A DNA stretch of 64,000 bases, taken from positions 806,001 through 870,000 of the forward strand of contig NZ_NJIF01000001.1 of NCBI RefSeq assembly GCF_002209555.1. The letters run 5' to 3'. This document shows positions 1-7,539 of the stretch, one piece after another. The DNA is from Achromobacter insolitus. GTDB taxonomy: Bacteria > Pseudomonadota > Gammaproteobacteria > Burkholderiales > Burkholderiaceae_B. Made by a program: the position numbers and the translations under genes. How positions within the stretch are numbered: the stretch's first letter is position 1; every line of letters starts with the position of its first letter. The notes under the pieces are model-generated. The model was not told the DNA's origin. It worked only from the letters and a program-made list of their open reading frames with translations, and searched no databases.

Positions 1-450
1 CACGGTCTCGCCCATACGCAGGCGGCCCAGCTCGAACAGGTTGTGCCATACCGTGTACAGACCTTCCGGCAACGCGCTCGCCTCGGCGTCGTCCAGGCCC
101 GCGGGCACGGCCAGGGAATGATCCACGCGCGCCACGCACCACGGCGCGTAGCCGCCACCCGCCAGCAGGCTCATGAAGCGCTGCCCGACCAGGGACTCCG
201 GCACGCCGGGCCCGCAGGCTGCCACCTCGCCGCAAGCCTCCAGCCCGAGCACGTCGGTCACGCCCGGCGCCGGCTTGCTCAGGCCCTGGCGCTGCATGAT
301 GTCGGGCCGGTTGATGCCGGCAGACAGAACACGCAACAGCACCTCGCCGGGACCCGGCGCCGGAACCGGCCGGGTGGCCAGCGTCAACACCGTGGCATCG
401 CCAGGCTCGCGGGCAATGATGGCTTGCATCTCAACGGGAATCTGATTCAT
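1..450 (-). CDS. NAD(P)H:quinone oxidoreductase, zinc-independent MDR family (3' part outside window)
   Basis: Reading down from the ATG at 450 gives 150 codons with no stop, so the C-terminal half lies beyond the window edge. The visible part is the N-terminal GroES-like domain of the quinone oxidoreductase branch of the medium-chain dehydrogenase/reductase family. It contains GINRPD, LAGGGYAPWC and LYTVWHNLFELGRL, which closely match the complete paralogue at 18988-19965. No zinc-ligand cysteine/histidine pattern is seen. It probably reduces quinones or alpha,beta-unsaturated carbonyls with NADPH in the cytoplasm. It lies 90 bp downstream of the ABC ATPase on the same strand, so co-transcription is possible. 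The start is uncertain because no good ribosome binding site precedes it; an internal ATG seven codons later is an alternative. Confidence 0.85.
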   Translation of the reverse strand, partial: MNQIPVEMQAIIAREPGDATVLTLATRPVPAPGPGEVLLRVLSAGINRPDIMQRQGLSKPAPGVTDVLGLEACGEVAACGPGVPESLVGQRFMSLLAGGGYAPWCVARVDHSLAVPAGLDDAEASALPEGLYTVWHNLFELGRLRMGETV

Positions 451-540
451 GGGCTTGTGTCTCGCGGAAGAATGGATGCAGCGCGGCTGCGCAGGCGCGG
501 CCGCTGCGTAGGATGGAAGGGCGCGCGGGGAGCCGGTCTG

Positions 541-1662
541 TCAGGACGACGCGTTGAACACGCTGACCCCATGGCCAGGCAGGGCAAGTCCCGCCACGGC
601 GCCCACCGGCCATTCATGAATGCAATTCAGGTCGGCGGTGCGCACCATCACGTGCTGGCGCCCCTCCACGGGAATATGCACCTCCAGGTACAGATCCACG
701 TGATCGCCCTGGAATACGTGGTTGACCACCGTGCCGCTCAACACCGACCCGCTATGCAGGGTTTCCAGCTTGATGTGTTCGGGCCGCACATAAAGATCCA
801 GCCGGTGTCCCTCGTGCGAGCCGCCCACCAGGCGGTGGCGCGGAATGTGCGTCAGCCCCGCGCCCAAGCGCAGTTGGATGGTCTCCGCGCTGGAACCGTG
901 ATAATGCGCTGGCAAGATATTGACGTCGCCCAGGAACGAGGCCACGAACGGGTCCTGCGGATTGCGATACAGCTCGTCGGGTGCTGCGACCTGCCGGATC
1001 ACTCCCTGGTTCATCACTGCAATACGGTCCGACATGCTGAGCGCCTCGCCCTGGTCATGCGTGACGAAAATCGTCGTCACTCCCAGCTTGCGCTGGATGT
1101 CACGGATCTCTACCTGCATGGCGCCGCGCAGCCCCTTGTCCAGCGCGGAAAACGGCTCGTCGAGCAGCAGCACCTTGGGACGGATCACCAGCGCCCGCGC
1201 CAGCGCAACCCGCTGCTGCTGGCCGCCCGACAGCTCGCGCGGCTTGCGCTCGCCCAAGCCATTCAGCTTCACCAGGGCCATGGCTTCGGCCACCCGCCGC
1301 TCGATCTCGGCAGTCGGCACGCGCCGCATCCGCAGGCCATAAGCGATATTGCGCGCCACCGTCATGTGTGGGAACAGCGCGTAGTTCTGGAACACGATGC
1401 CGATCTGGCGCTGATACGGCGGCAAGGCCGTGACCGGGGTGCCGTCGATGAAAATCTCGCCTTCGTCCGCGTCGGCAAAGCCCGCGATCAGGTTCAGCAA
1501 GGTGGTCTTGCCGCAGCCGGATGGACCCAGCAGCGTCAGGAACTCCCCGCTTTCGATCTTCAGGGAAACTTTCTGGAGCACCGCGTGATCGCGGTATCTC
1601 TTGACGACTCCCTCCAGGCTGAGCGCGCTGGAAGTGTCGGAGGAAAAGGGGCGATTCGGCAT
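541..1662 (-). CDS. ABC transporter ATP-binding protein, spermidine/putrescine-Fe(III) (PotA/FbpC-like) family
   Basis: A 373-residue cytoplasmic ATPase subunit of an import-type ABC transporter. Walker A GPSGCGKT is near residues 46-53, the LSGGQQQ signature near 144-150 and Walker B LLLDEP near 165-170. The switch histidine is in VTHDQ, and a C-terminal TOBE-like domain carries the VRPEHIKLE motif. The length fits the PotA/CysA/FbpC group. An open frame runs 26 codons further upstream from a TTG, with an ATG at 1731; none of the candidate starts has a strong ribosome binding site, so the start at 1662 was chosen by alignment to family N-termini. No permease or binding-protein gene is adjacent within the window, so the substrate cannot be assigned. 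The paired permeases may be further away. Confidence 0.9.
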   Translation of the reverse strand: MPNRPFSSDTSSALSLEGVVKRYRDHAVLQKVSLKIESGEFLTLLGPSGCGKTTLLNLIAGFADADEGEIFIDGTPVTALPPYQRQIGIVFQNYALFPHMTVARNIAYGLRMRRVPTAEIERRVAEAMALVKLNGLGERKPRELSGGQQQRVALARALVIRPKVLLLDEPFSALDKGLRGAMQVEIRDIQRKLGVTTIFVTHDQGEALSMSDRIAVMNQGVIRQVAAPDELYRNPQDPFVASFLGDVNILPAHYHGSSAETIQLRLGAGLTHIPRHRLVGGSHEGHRLDLYVRPEHIKLETLHSGSVLSGTVVNHVFQGDHVDLYLEVHIPVEGRQHVMVRTADLNCIHEWPVGAVAGLALPGHGVSVFNASS

Positions 1663-2070
1663 GGCTGCTGCACTCACAGAGTTCAACTTCCCGGTTCGAG
1701 AAATTCCGGGAAAAACAGGCGATGGCCGCATGGCACGCAAGGAAGCGTCGTCAGCGTTGGGGTGGATTCAAGAATACGGCAAAGCCTTTTTTCAAGTGCA
1801 TTGCCGATGCTGATGGGGGCCATCGGAAAAAAGAAATCGCGCTATGCCGGATGCCGCGTCGCCCCCTGCCCGCGCAAACCTGCCCCTTTGCTTTTTCCTA
1901 AGTCAGCCGTCCGAAAAACGAAGTTATCAACTCAGGCCTTCGGGGTCACACTGCGTGCCTATCGTTCTGCGCGCCGTTTGACCATCGCGCGGTTCGCCGG
2001 CCTTCCGTTTCTTGATCTTCGTGTCAGCCTCGAGACGCACCAGGGTCTCGGTATTCTTTAGGATGTTCAA
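1663..2070. other. Divergent intergenic region between the ABC ATPase and the flavin monooxygenase
   Basis: About 400 bp separates two divergent genes and should carry both promoters. The half nearest the monooxygenase (about 1880-1960) is relatively AT-richer. I could not identify a convincing -35/-10 pair or operator, and no plausible small gene. Confidence 0.4.
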
Positions 2071-3321
2071 ATGTCAATTGAAAAAACCAATACGCTGGTG
2101 ATCGGCGCCGGTCAGGCCGGCATCGCAATGAGCGAACACCTCGGCGCCATGGGCATTGCGCACATCGTGCTCGAACGCAAGCGGATCGCCGAACGCTGGC
2201 GCTCCGAACGCTGGGACTCGCTGGTCGCCAACGGCCCCGCCTGGCACGACCGCTTTCCCGGCCTGAAATTCGATGACGTCGGGCCCGATGTCTTTCCGCC
2301 CAAGGAGCGCATGGCCCAGTACTTCGAAGACTACGCCAAAATGCTCAAGGCGCCGGTGCGCACCGGCGTCGAAGTCCTGCGCGTCCAGCGCAATGACAAG
2401 CGTCCAGGCTTCACCGTCACCACCTCCGCAGGCACCATCGAAGCCCAGCACGTGGTCGCCGCGACCGGCCCCTTCCAGATACCTACCTATCCGAAGATCG
2501 TGCCGCAGGACGCGGGCATCCAGCAACTTCATTCCTCGGCCTACAAGAACCCGGGGCAGTTGGCCGATGGCGCGGTGCTCGTCGTCGGCGCGGGCGCATC
2601 CGGCTCGCAGATTGCCGAAGAACTCCGCCAGGCAGGCCGCACCGTCTACCTGTCGGTGGGCGAACACTACCGCCCTCCCCGGTCCTACCGCGAGCGCGAC
2701 TACTGCTGGTGGCTGGGCGCCCTGGGCATGTGGGATGAAGTCAAGAAAAAACCCAAGCGCGAACACGTCGCCTTCGCCGTAAGCGGGTACGAAAACGGCA
2801 AAACCGTGGACTTCCGGCGCCTGGCGCGAGACGGCATCCAGCTCGTGGGCATCACCACCTCCTATGAAAACGGCGTGCTGCATTTTGCCGACAACCTCGG
2901 TCGCGACGTTGCCCAGGGCGACGCCGACTACTTCGAGGTCCTGCGCGAAGCCGACGCCTACATCGAGCAGAACGGCCTGGACCTTCCACCCGAGCCCGAT
3001 GCCTGGAAACTGCTGCCCGATCCGGAATGCCTCACCTACCCGATCCTCAGCCTGAACCTGGCCGAGGCCGGCATCAAGACCATACTGTGGGCCACGGGCT
3101 TCAAGGTCGACTTCAGCTGGATCGACGTCGACACCTTCGACGAGAATGGCTACCCCATCCACAAGCGCGGCATCTCGGCCGAAAAAGGCATTTACTTCCT
3201 CGGTCTACCCAACCTCACCAATCGCAGTTCCTCATTCATCTGGGGGGTTTGGCACGACGCCCGCTACATCGCGGACCATATCGGCATCCATCTCGACTAC
3301 CTGGCGTACCGGAAGGAATGA
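2071..3321 (+). CDS. FAD/NAD(P)-binding flavin-containing monooxygenase-like oxidoreductase
   Basis: A 416-residue class B flavoprotein monooxygenase-like enzyme (CzcO/FMO group). The N-terminal FAD-binding Rossmann motif GAGQAG is at about residues 12-17. An ATGPF motif follows near residue 131, and a second, NAD(P)H-binding motif GAGASG lies at about 173-178. Such enzymes use NADPH and O2 to oxygenate soft nucleophiles or ketones in the cytoplasm; the substrate cannot be read from the sequence. AGGA lies about 9 nt before the ATG. The gene is single, divergent from the ABC ATPase, and ends just before tandem hairpins with a strong terminator. Plant/bacterial YUCCA-type and potassium-transport-annotated flavoproteins have the same layout, so the name stays generic. 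Confidence 0.88.
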   Translation: MSIEKTNTLVIGAGQAGIAMSEHLGAMGIAHIVLERKRIAERWRSERWDSLVANGPAWHDRFPGLKFDDVGPDVFPPKERMAQYFEDYAKMLKAPVRTGVEVLRVQRNDKRPGFTVTTSAGTIEAQHVVAATGPFQIPTYPKIVPQDAGIQQLHSSAYKNPGQLADGAVLVVGAGASGSQIAEELRQAGRTVYLSVGEHYRPPRSYRERDYCWWLGALGMWDEVKKKPKREHVAFAVSGYENGKTVDFRRLARDGIQLVGITTSYENGVLHFADNLGRDVAQGDADYFEVLREADAYIEQNGLDLPPEPDAWKLLPDPECLTYPILSLNLAEAGIKTILWATGFKVDFSWIDVDTFDENGYPIHKRGISAEKGIYFLGLPNLTNRSSSFIWGVWHDARYIADHIGIHLDYLAYRKE

Positions 3322-3329
3322 TGACGGCG

Positions 3330-3395
3330 GCGTCTGGCCTGTTTCGGGGCCAGACGCGGAAAAACCCGCAACTCGATCGAGGATGCGGGTTTTTA
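3330..3395. terminator. Tandem hairpins ending in a bidirectional intrinsic terminator
   Basis: The first hairpin has perfect 10-bp arms (GCGTCTGGCC at 3330-3339, complement at 3348-3357). The second has 11-nt arms, AAAAACCCGCA at 3361-3371 and its complement at 3385-3395. It ends in T5 on either strand, so it can stop the monooxygenase transcript and, from the other side, readthrough from the Hsp20 operon. Confidence 0.85.
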
Positions 3396-3524
3396 CTGGC
3401 GTCTGCCCGATTCTATTTCCCCGGATGCCGCAAACCGCGCCGCATATCGAACCCATAGTCCTGCCCGTCATTGCCGAGGACCGTGCGTACCGTCCACCTG
3501 GACAGCGCGCGTAGTTTTCGGCGA

Positions 3525-3794
3525 TTACGTTGTAGCAACGCAGTGACTGATCTGGCCCGAATCGATCAACAGCTTTAAATACGCCGTGCCTTCCGAAATG
3601 GCACGCGTCGGCGTATCGCGAGGCGTGAGCGGGCAGGGAATACACCAATCCAGAAGCACCAACGTCGAATAGGCGACCTGAACCAGCGGAAGAAACCCTT
3701 CGGGCAAATTGCCGAACTGTTCCAGGCAGCGTAACGGCACGGCTCGGACGGCCAGGCGAAATCCCTTATGCTCCGTAAGGACGAGTTCGTTCAT
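3525..3794 (-). CDS. Small hypothetical protein, third gene of the Hsp20 operon
   Basis: An 89-residue protein I do not recognise. GGAG is well placed before the ATG, and the gene starts about 55 bp after the second Hsp20 gene on the same strand. It has no signal peptide or clear membrane segment. A moderately hydrophobic stretch (VAYSTLVLLDWCIPC) is near the middle and includes two cysteines; another cysteine is near residue 23. The position suggests heat-shock co-expression, but that is inference. It could also be a spurious frame, though the RBS, position and absence of a better alternative on either strand favour a real gene. Confidence 0.55.
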   Translation of the reverse strand: MNELVLTEHKGFRLAVRAVPLRCLEQFGNLPEGFLPLVQVAYSTLVLLDWCIPCPLTPRDTPTRAISEGTAYLKLLIDSGQISHCVATT

Positions 3795-3849
3795 AGAGCG
3801 TCTCCGGCCTGCCGCAGCGGGCTAGCGCCGCTGCGGCGGGCTTATTGAA

Positions 3850-4236
3850 TCACAGCACCGTCACCGGGATTCTGCGCGGCTGCGCCTCGCGAACCCGTGG
3901 CACCCGCAGCGTCAGGATGCCTTGTTTCAGGCTGGCGCTGATCGCATCCTTGTCGAACTCCGGCCCCAACCTGAAGGAACGGCGAAATAGCGGTTCCCGC
4001 AGTTCGCCATGGATTAGCCGGACATCGCTAGGGACCTGCACCGACGCCTCTCCCTCTATGACCAGCATCTCCGATTCCACTTTGACGTTCAGCCGTTCCT
4101 TCGTGACGCCGGGAAGGTCCGCAATAACGGTGACTCCCGTCGCATCCTCAAAAATATCGACTGCCGGCAGTGTGGCGGGACGTTGCTCTTTGGAGCGACC
4201 GTCCTGTTCGACAACGAGTTTGTTGCGCTCATTCAT
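3850..4236 (-). CDS. Hsp20/alpha-crystallin family small heat-shock protein
   Basis: A 128-residue ATP-independent holdase. The alpha-crystallin domain spans about residues 20-115, with the DLPGV motif near residue 40 and the G-I-L-T-L motif (GILTLRVP) near the C-terminus. The tail RRIPVTVL carries an I-P-V element of the I-x-I/V type used for oligomer docking. The frame opens at an ATG two codons earlier (4242), but AAGGAG is only 2 nt from that codon and 8 nt from the ATG at 4236, so the latter is preferred. It is the second gene of an operon, 34 nt after the first Hsp20 gene. The two paralogues are divergent enough to suggest a hetero-oligomeric pair. Confidence 0.92.
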   Translation of the reverse strand: MNERNKLVVEQDGRSKEQRPATLPAVDIFEDATGVTVIADLPGVTKERLNVKVESEMLVIEGEASVQVPSDVRLIHGELREPLFRRSFRLGPEFDKDAISASLKQGILTLRVPRVREAQPRRIPVTVL

Positions 4237-4270
4237 GATCATCTCTCCTTGATGCTTCCCTACGCGGGTG

Positions 4271-4714
4271 TCACTGAACAGCGATAAGCCGCGGTTTCGA
4301 CGACTCCTTCTTCTTGATGGATATCATCAAGCAGCCATCGACGTAGCGCGCCTCGACGTTGTCCGAATCGATGTCGCCGGGCAACTCGATCACGCGCGTG
4401 AAATCGCCCTGGGCACGTTCCCGAGCGTAGTAGCGCCCCCCCTCGGGCAGAGCCTGCGCTTTGCGCGAGCCGCCGATCGTGAGCAGCCCCTTCTCCATGG
4501 ATACTTTCAAAGTCTCGGGCTCAATGCCGGGGACGAAGCAGACGACCACGGCAGCATCATCCGAAACCCCAATATTGACTGGCGGGAAGCGTCCGCTTGG
4601 CAATGATCGCAGTGTGGCTGGCGATGCTGCATTACCAAGCACGCGCTCCATCTGCTCCTGGATCGCGTCAAAAAGGGACCCGACACCGCTGTCGCTGAAA
4701 GGGTAGTTCGCCAT
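4271..4714 (-). CDS. Hsp20/alpha-crystallin family small heat-shock protein, first gene of the operon
   Basis: A 147-residue small heat-shock protein. A short N-terminal arm (FDAIQEQMERVLG) precedes the alpha-crystallin domain, which begins around residue 43 (FPPVNIGVSDD). It includes PGIEPETLKV, a region rich in acidic/aromatic residues (YYARER) and the closing CLMISIKK segment. The strong site GGGAGGAA precedes the ATG. It is expected to bind unfolding proteins in the cytoplasm and pass them to DnaK/ClpB. A sigma-32-like promoter lies about 85 bp upstream. The gene is followed by a second Hsp20 and a small unknown gene on the same strand. Confidence 0.92.
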   Translation of the reverse strand: MANYPFSDSGVGSLFDAIQEQMERVLGNAASPATLRSLPSGRFPPVNIGVSDDAAVVVCFVPGIEPETLKVSMEKGLLTIGGSRKAQALPEGGRYYARERAQGDFTRVIELPGDIDSDNVEARYVDGCLMISIKKKESSKPRLIAVQ

Positions 4715-4799
4715 AATTTCCTCCCAAGAAAGTCTTTGAAGGATCGAGACCCTGCCCGGTCGCCAAGAGCGACCAGCAACTCGATCGCCTCAGTACCGG

Positions 4800-4826
4800 T
4801 ATATGAATTCACGGCGCGGATTCAAG
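4800..4826 (-). promoter_or_regulatory. Candidate heat-shock (sigma-32) promoter of the Hsp20 operon
   Basis: On the minus strand CTTGAA (4826-4821) is separated by 13 bp from TTCATATA (4807-4800). This resembles the sigma-32 pattern CTTGAA-N13-15-CCCCATnT; the -35 is exact and the -10 partial. It lies about 85 bp upstream of the first Hsp20 start. Confidence 0.5.
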
Positions 4827-4954
4827 ACCCTGCATTTTTGATTTGAAAAATGGCTCGACGGCGCGCAATAGGTTTTTTCATAACGCCCGCTCCGAAGGGG
4901 CGCTGGCCCGGAATGTCGAAGACCGGGCAGGGTGCGCTGCGCAAAACGCAGGCA

Positions 4955-4992
4955 ATAAAAAACCCGCGATCTCATGGAGAAAGCGGGTTCTT
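4955..4992 (-). terminator. Intrinsic terminator of tRNA-Leu(GAG)
   Basis: Stem GCGGGTT/AACCCGC (4983-4989 with 4961-4967), followed on the minus strand by a T-run (4955-4962). It sits 33 bp past the 3' end of the tRNA. Confidence 0.8.
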
Positions 4993-5024
4993 TACACGCC
5001 CAGGAACAACCTGGGACAAATTCT

Positions 5025-5109
5025 TGGTGCCGACGGCGAGACTCGAACTCGCACAGCTTTCGCCACTACCCCCTCAAGATAGCGTGTCTACCAATTTCAC
5101 CACGTCGGC
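5025..5109 (-). tRNA. leuU: tRNA-Leu(GAG), CCA encoded
   Basis: An 85-nt cloverleaf. The acceptor stem GCCGACG pairs with CGTCGGC, the D-loop contains AATTGGTAGAC, and the anticodon stem CTATC/GGTAG closes the loop TTGAGGG, giving anticodon GAG. The long variable arm is typical of class II leucine tRNAs, and CCA is encoded. A -10-like TAGAAT is on the minus strand at 5156-5151. In E. coli this tRNA is immediately downstream of secG; here secG is about 12.5 kb away on the same strand. Confidence 0.95.
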
Positions 5110-5275
5110 TAAATCAAGCCAGAAAAGCGTGCTTTCCTGGAAAGTCGAACATTCTATCACGCAATTTAAAAATCAGGGGAGTCCGGGGCATTTTGTCGTT
5201 CCAACGCCACCCATCCGTCCCCCGCAGGCATGCAGACAGGGGAGCGGGCCGCGGGCAGCCCTTTCCCCCAGCCTC

Positions 5276-6265
5276 TCAGTTGATCTGCAGGTTGGTCGCC
5301 TTGACGACTTCTCCCCACTTGCGGGTTTCGCTTTCCATAAAGGCCTTGAAAGCTTGCGGCGTGTTTGGCGGCGGGGGCATCAGGAAGCCGTTGGTCTGGT
5401 AGCTGGCGGCCAGGGCGGCGTCGGAGGTCAGGGCCTTGTTGATCGCGGCGTTGACCTTCTGGACGATTTCCGGCGGGGTGCCGGCCGGCGCAAACAGGCC
5501 GAACCAGGCCGCCACGTCGAAGCCTTCCACGCCGGATTCCGCGATGGTGGGGATTTCCGGAGCGAACGGCACGCGCGTACCGGTGGTGACGGCCAGGCCG
5601 GTCAGCTTGCCCGCGCGCACGTGCGGCAGCAGCGGCGGCAGGTTGTCGAAAATGGAATCCACCTGGCCGCCCAGCAGGTCCGCCACGGCCGGACCGCTAC
5701 CGCGATACGGCACATGCAGGATATCAATGCCGGTCTTCATCTTGAAGAGCTCGCAGCCCAAGTGCGCGGACGAACCGTTGCCGGGCGAGGCGCAGGTGAG
5801 CTTGCCGGGGTTCTTCTTGGCGTAGGCGATGTATTCCTGCACCGACTTGACCGGCACGCTGGCATTGACGGCCAGGATGTTGGGCACCACGTTGAGCAAG
5901 GCGACGGCGTCCAGGTCCTTGAGCGCGTCGTACGACATCTTGGAATAGAGCGACTGGTTGATCGCGGTGGAGATCGACCCCACGAAAAGGGTGTAACCGT
6001 CGGCAGGCGAACGAGCGACGGACTCTGCCCCGATGTTGCTGTTGGCGCCGGGCTTGTTCTCGACCACGAAGGTCTGGCCGAACTCCTTGCCCAGCACGTC
6101 GGCGATCATCCGTGCGCTGATGTCGGTGGTGCCGCCTGGGGCATAGCCCACGACCAGGCGCACCGGCTTGGTCGGATAGGCGCCGGCCTGAGCCTGCGCC
6201 GGCCCGCTGGCGATGCAGGCAAGCACCGCTGCCGCGCCGGCCAGTTTGGTATAGATCTTCTTCAT
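5276..6265 (-). CDS. Tripartite tricarboxylate transporter substrate-binding protein (Bug/TctC family)
   Basis: A 329-residue periplasmic receptor with an N-terminal Sec signal peptide (cleavage after about AQAQA). The family motif GYAPGGTTD lies in the first lobe, followed by ENKPGANSN and HVPYRGSGPAVADLLGG. Such receptors bind small carboxylates and deliver them to a TctAB permease; no tctA/tctB is adjacent, as is common for the expanded Bug sets of Alcaligenaceae. AGGAGGAAAC just before the ATG fixes the start, although the frame stays open far upstream. It is last in the series LysR - HglS - hydroxyacid oxidase - Bug, so its ligand may be a substrate or intermediate of that route (inference). 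Confidence 0.93.
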   Translation of the reverse strand: MKKIYTKLAGAAAVLACIASGPAQAQAGAYPTKPVRLVVGYAPGGTTDISARMIADVLGKEFGQTFVVENKPGANSNIGAESVARSPADGYTLFVGSISTAINQSLYSKMSYDALKDLDAVALLNVVPNILAVNASVPVKSVQEYIAYAKKNPGKLTCASPGNGSSAHLGCELFKMKTGIDILHVPYRGSGPAVADLLGGQVDSIFDNLPPLLPHVRAGKLTGLAVTTGTRVPFAPEIPTIAESGVEGFDVAAWFGLFAPAGTPPEIVQKVNAAINKALTSDAALAASYQTNGFLMPPPPNTPQAFKAFMESETRKWGEVVKATNLQIN

Positions 6266-6289
6266 GTTTCCTCCTGTCGAAAACGGATG

Positions 6290-6318
6290 GGTGGGCATGG
6301 GGATGCCCACCTTTTTTT
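6290..6318 (+). terminator. Terminator-like hairpin oriented against the flanking genes
   Basis: Perfect 9-bp arms (6290-6298 with 6303-6311), a GGGG loop and then T7, which is a textbook intrinsic terminator in plus orientation. Both flanking genes run on the minus strand, so it could stop antisense transcription or act as an mRNA stem-loop within the operon. Confidence 0.6.
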
Positions 6319-6363
6319 GTTGTTGTGCGGGCAGTCTTGCCCAGGGCGGCGACGCCGCCCGCC

Positions 6364-7539
6364 TCAGGCCGCGCCTGCAGGTCGCAAGGGCGCGATCAAG
6401 TCCGGCGTGAGGTCGGCCAGCGTGGCGCAGCCCAACAGCGCCATGTTGGTCGAGATCTCGCTGCGGAATATCTCCGTGACCTTGCGGATGCCGGCGCTGC
6501 CGCCCACGGCCGCGCCGAAGAGCTGCGGCCGGCCTGTGAAGACCATGCGCGCGCCCAGGGCCACCGCCTTGAGCACATCGGATCCCCGGCGAAAGCCCCC
6601 GTCCACCATGACCGGAAAGCCCGGCGGCACGGCGGCCACCACATCGGGCAACGCCTGCAGGGGTGAAATGCAGCCATCGAGCTGCCGTCCGCCGTGGTTC
6701 GACACGATCACGCCGTCGGCACCCGCCGCGCAGGCCAGCCGCGCATCGTCGGGATGCATCACGCCCTTGAGCACCAGCTTGCCCGGCCAGTTCTCCCGGA
6801 TCCAGCGGATGTGCTCCCACGAGAGCTTGTCGCGCTCGCCGCGAAAGCCGTTGGGCGGGTCCTGGGTGATGGGCGGGCCGATCTCTTCGTACAGGTTCGA
6901 GAACCTGGGGATGCCGCTGCCCAGCAGCGTGCGCAGGAAGACGTTGAAGCTCCAGCGGGGGTGACGCATGCCGTCCAGCATCACGCTGGGGCTGAGTTTG
7001 AAGGGCACGGTGAACGACAGCTTCTGCAGGTTCTCGCGATTGGCGCCCACACAGGTGTCTATGGTCACCACCAGCACTGGAATCTCGGCCTTGCGCAGCC
7101 GCGCCATCAGCCGGGAAATGCGCTCGATATTGCCCGGCAGATAGGCTTGATACCAGCAACGCTTGCCCGTGGCCTGCTGCAAACGCTCCAACGGCACACT
7201 GGAGGCGCCGCTGATGATGAAGGGAATGGCCGCCTGCTGGGCTGCCTGCGCCAGCGCCAGGTCGCATTCATGCATGACGATGGCCGAAAAGCCTGTGGGC
7301 GCAAAACCCACGGGCATGGCGTAGGCTTGGCTGTACAGCTCGACCTGGCTGCTGCGCTGGTCGACCACGCGCAAGCCGCGCGGCCGGAAACCGACGTCGC
7401 CCAGGGCGCGCACGCTCTCGGCCAGCGAAGCGCCGTCTTCGGTGCCGCCGCAGACGTAGCCTTCGACGCAGCGCGGCATGATGCGCCGCGCCTCGCGCTC
7501 GAAGTCGCGCACGGACAGGCAACGGTCCAGACGGCTCAT
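6364..7539 (-). CDS. FMN-dependent alpha-hydroxy acid dehydrogenase/oxidase
   Basis: A 391-residue TIM-barrel flavoenzyme of the glycolate oxidase/L-lactate dehydrogenase/mandelate dehydrogenase family. Visible markers are YQAYLPG and the TIDT strand on the FMN side. The catalytic-base motif SNHGGRQLDG lies at about two thirds of the length, and the phosphate-binding DGGFRRGSDVLKA follows. It oxidises a 2-hydroxy acid to the 2-keto acid, probably at the cytoplasm/membrane interface. Its ATG overlaps the stop of the upstream HglS gene (ATGA at 7539-7536), indicating translational coupling. HglS makes D-2-hydroxyglutarate whereas this family normally takes L-hydroxy acids, so the true substrate is open. 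Confidence 0.92.
   Translation of the reverse strand: MSRLDRCLSVRDFEREARRIMPRCVEGYVCGGTEDGASLAESVRALGDVGFRPRGLRVVDQRSSQVELYSQAYAMPVGFAPTGFSAIVMHECDLALAQAAQQAAIPFIISGASSVPLERLQQATGKRCWYQAYLPGNIERISRLMARLRKAEIPVLVVTIDTCVGANRENLQKLSFTVPFKLSPSVMLDGMRHPRWSFNVFLRTLLGSGIPRFSNLYEEIGPPITQDPPNGFRGERDKLSWEHIRWIRENWPGKLVLKGVMHPDDARLACAAGADGVIVSNHGGRQLDGCISPLQALPDVVAAVPPGFPVMVDGGFRRGSDVLKAVALGARMVFTGRPQLFGAAVGGSAGIRKVTEIFRSEISTNMALLGCATLADLTPDLIAPLRPAGAA

Noticed and set aside
43-2061. A 672-codon plus-strand frame over the ABC ATPase and quinone oxidoreductase
   Set aside because: Antisense shadow of two recognisable minus-strand genes; biased composition and no motifs.
5025-5109. An integrated element using tRNA-Leu(GAG) as attachment site
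   Set aside because: No copy of the tRNA 3' end and no integrase were found in the window; only the altered gene order hints at an insertion.
5276-7267. A 663-codon frame that seems to fuse the Bug receptor to an upstream protein
   Set aside because: The upstream half is an off-frame reading of the hydroxyacid oxidase. AGGAGG and a signal peptide mark the real Bug start at 6265.
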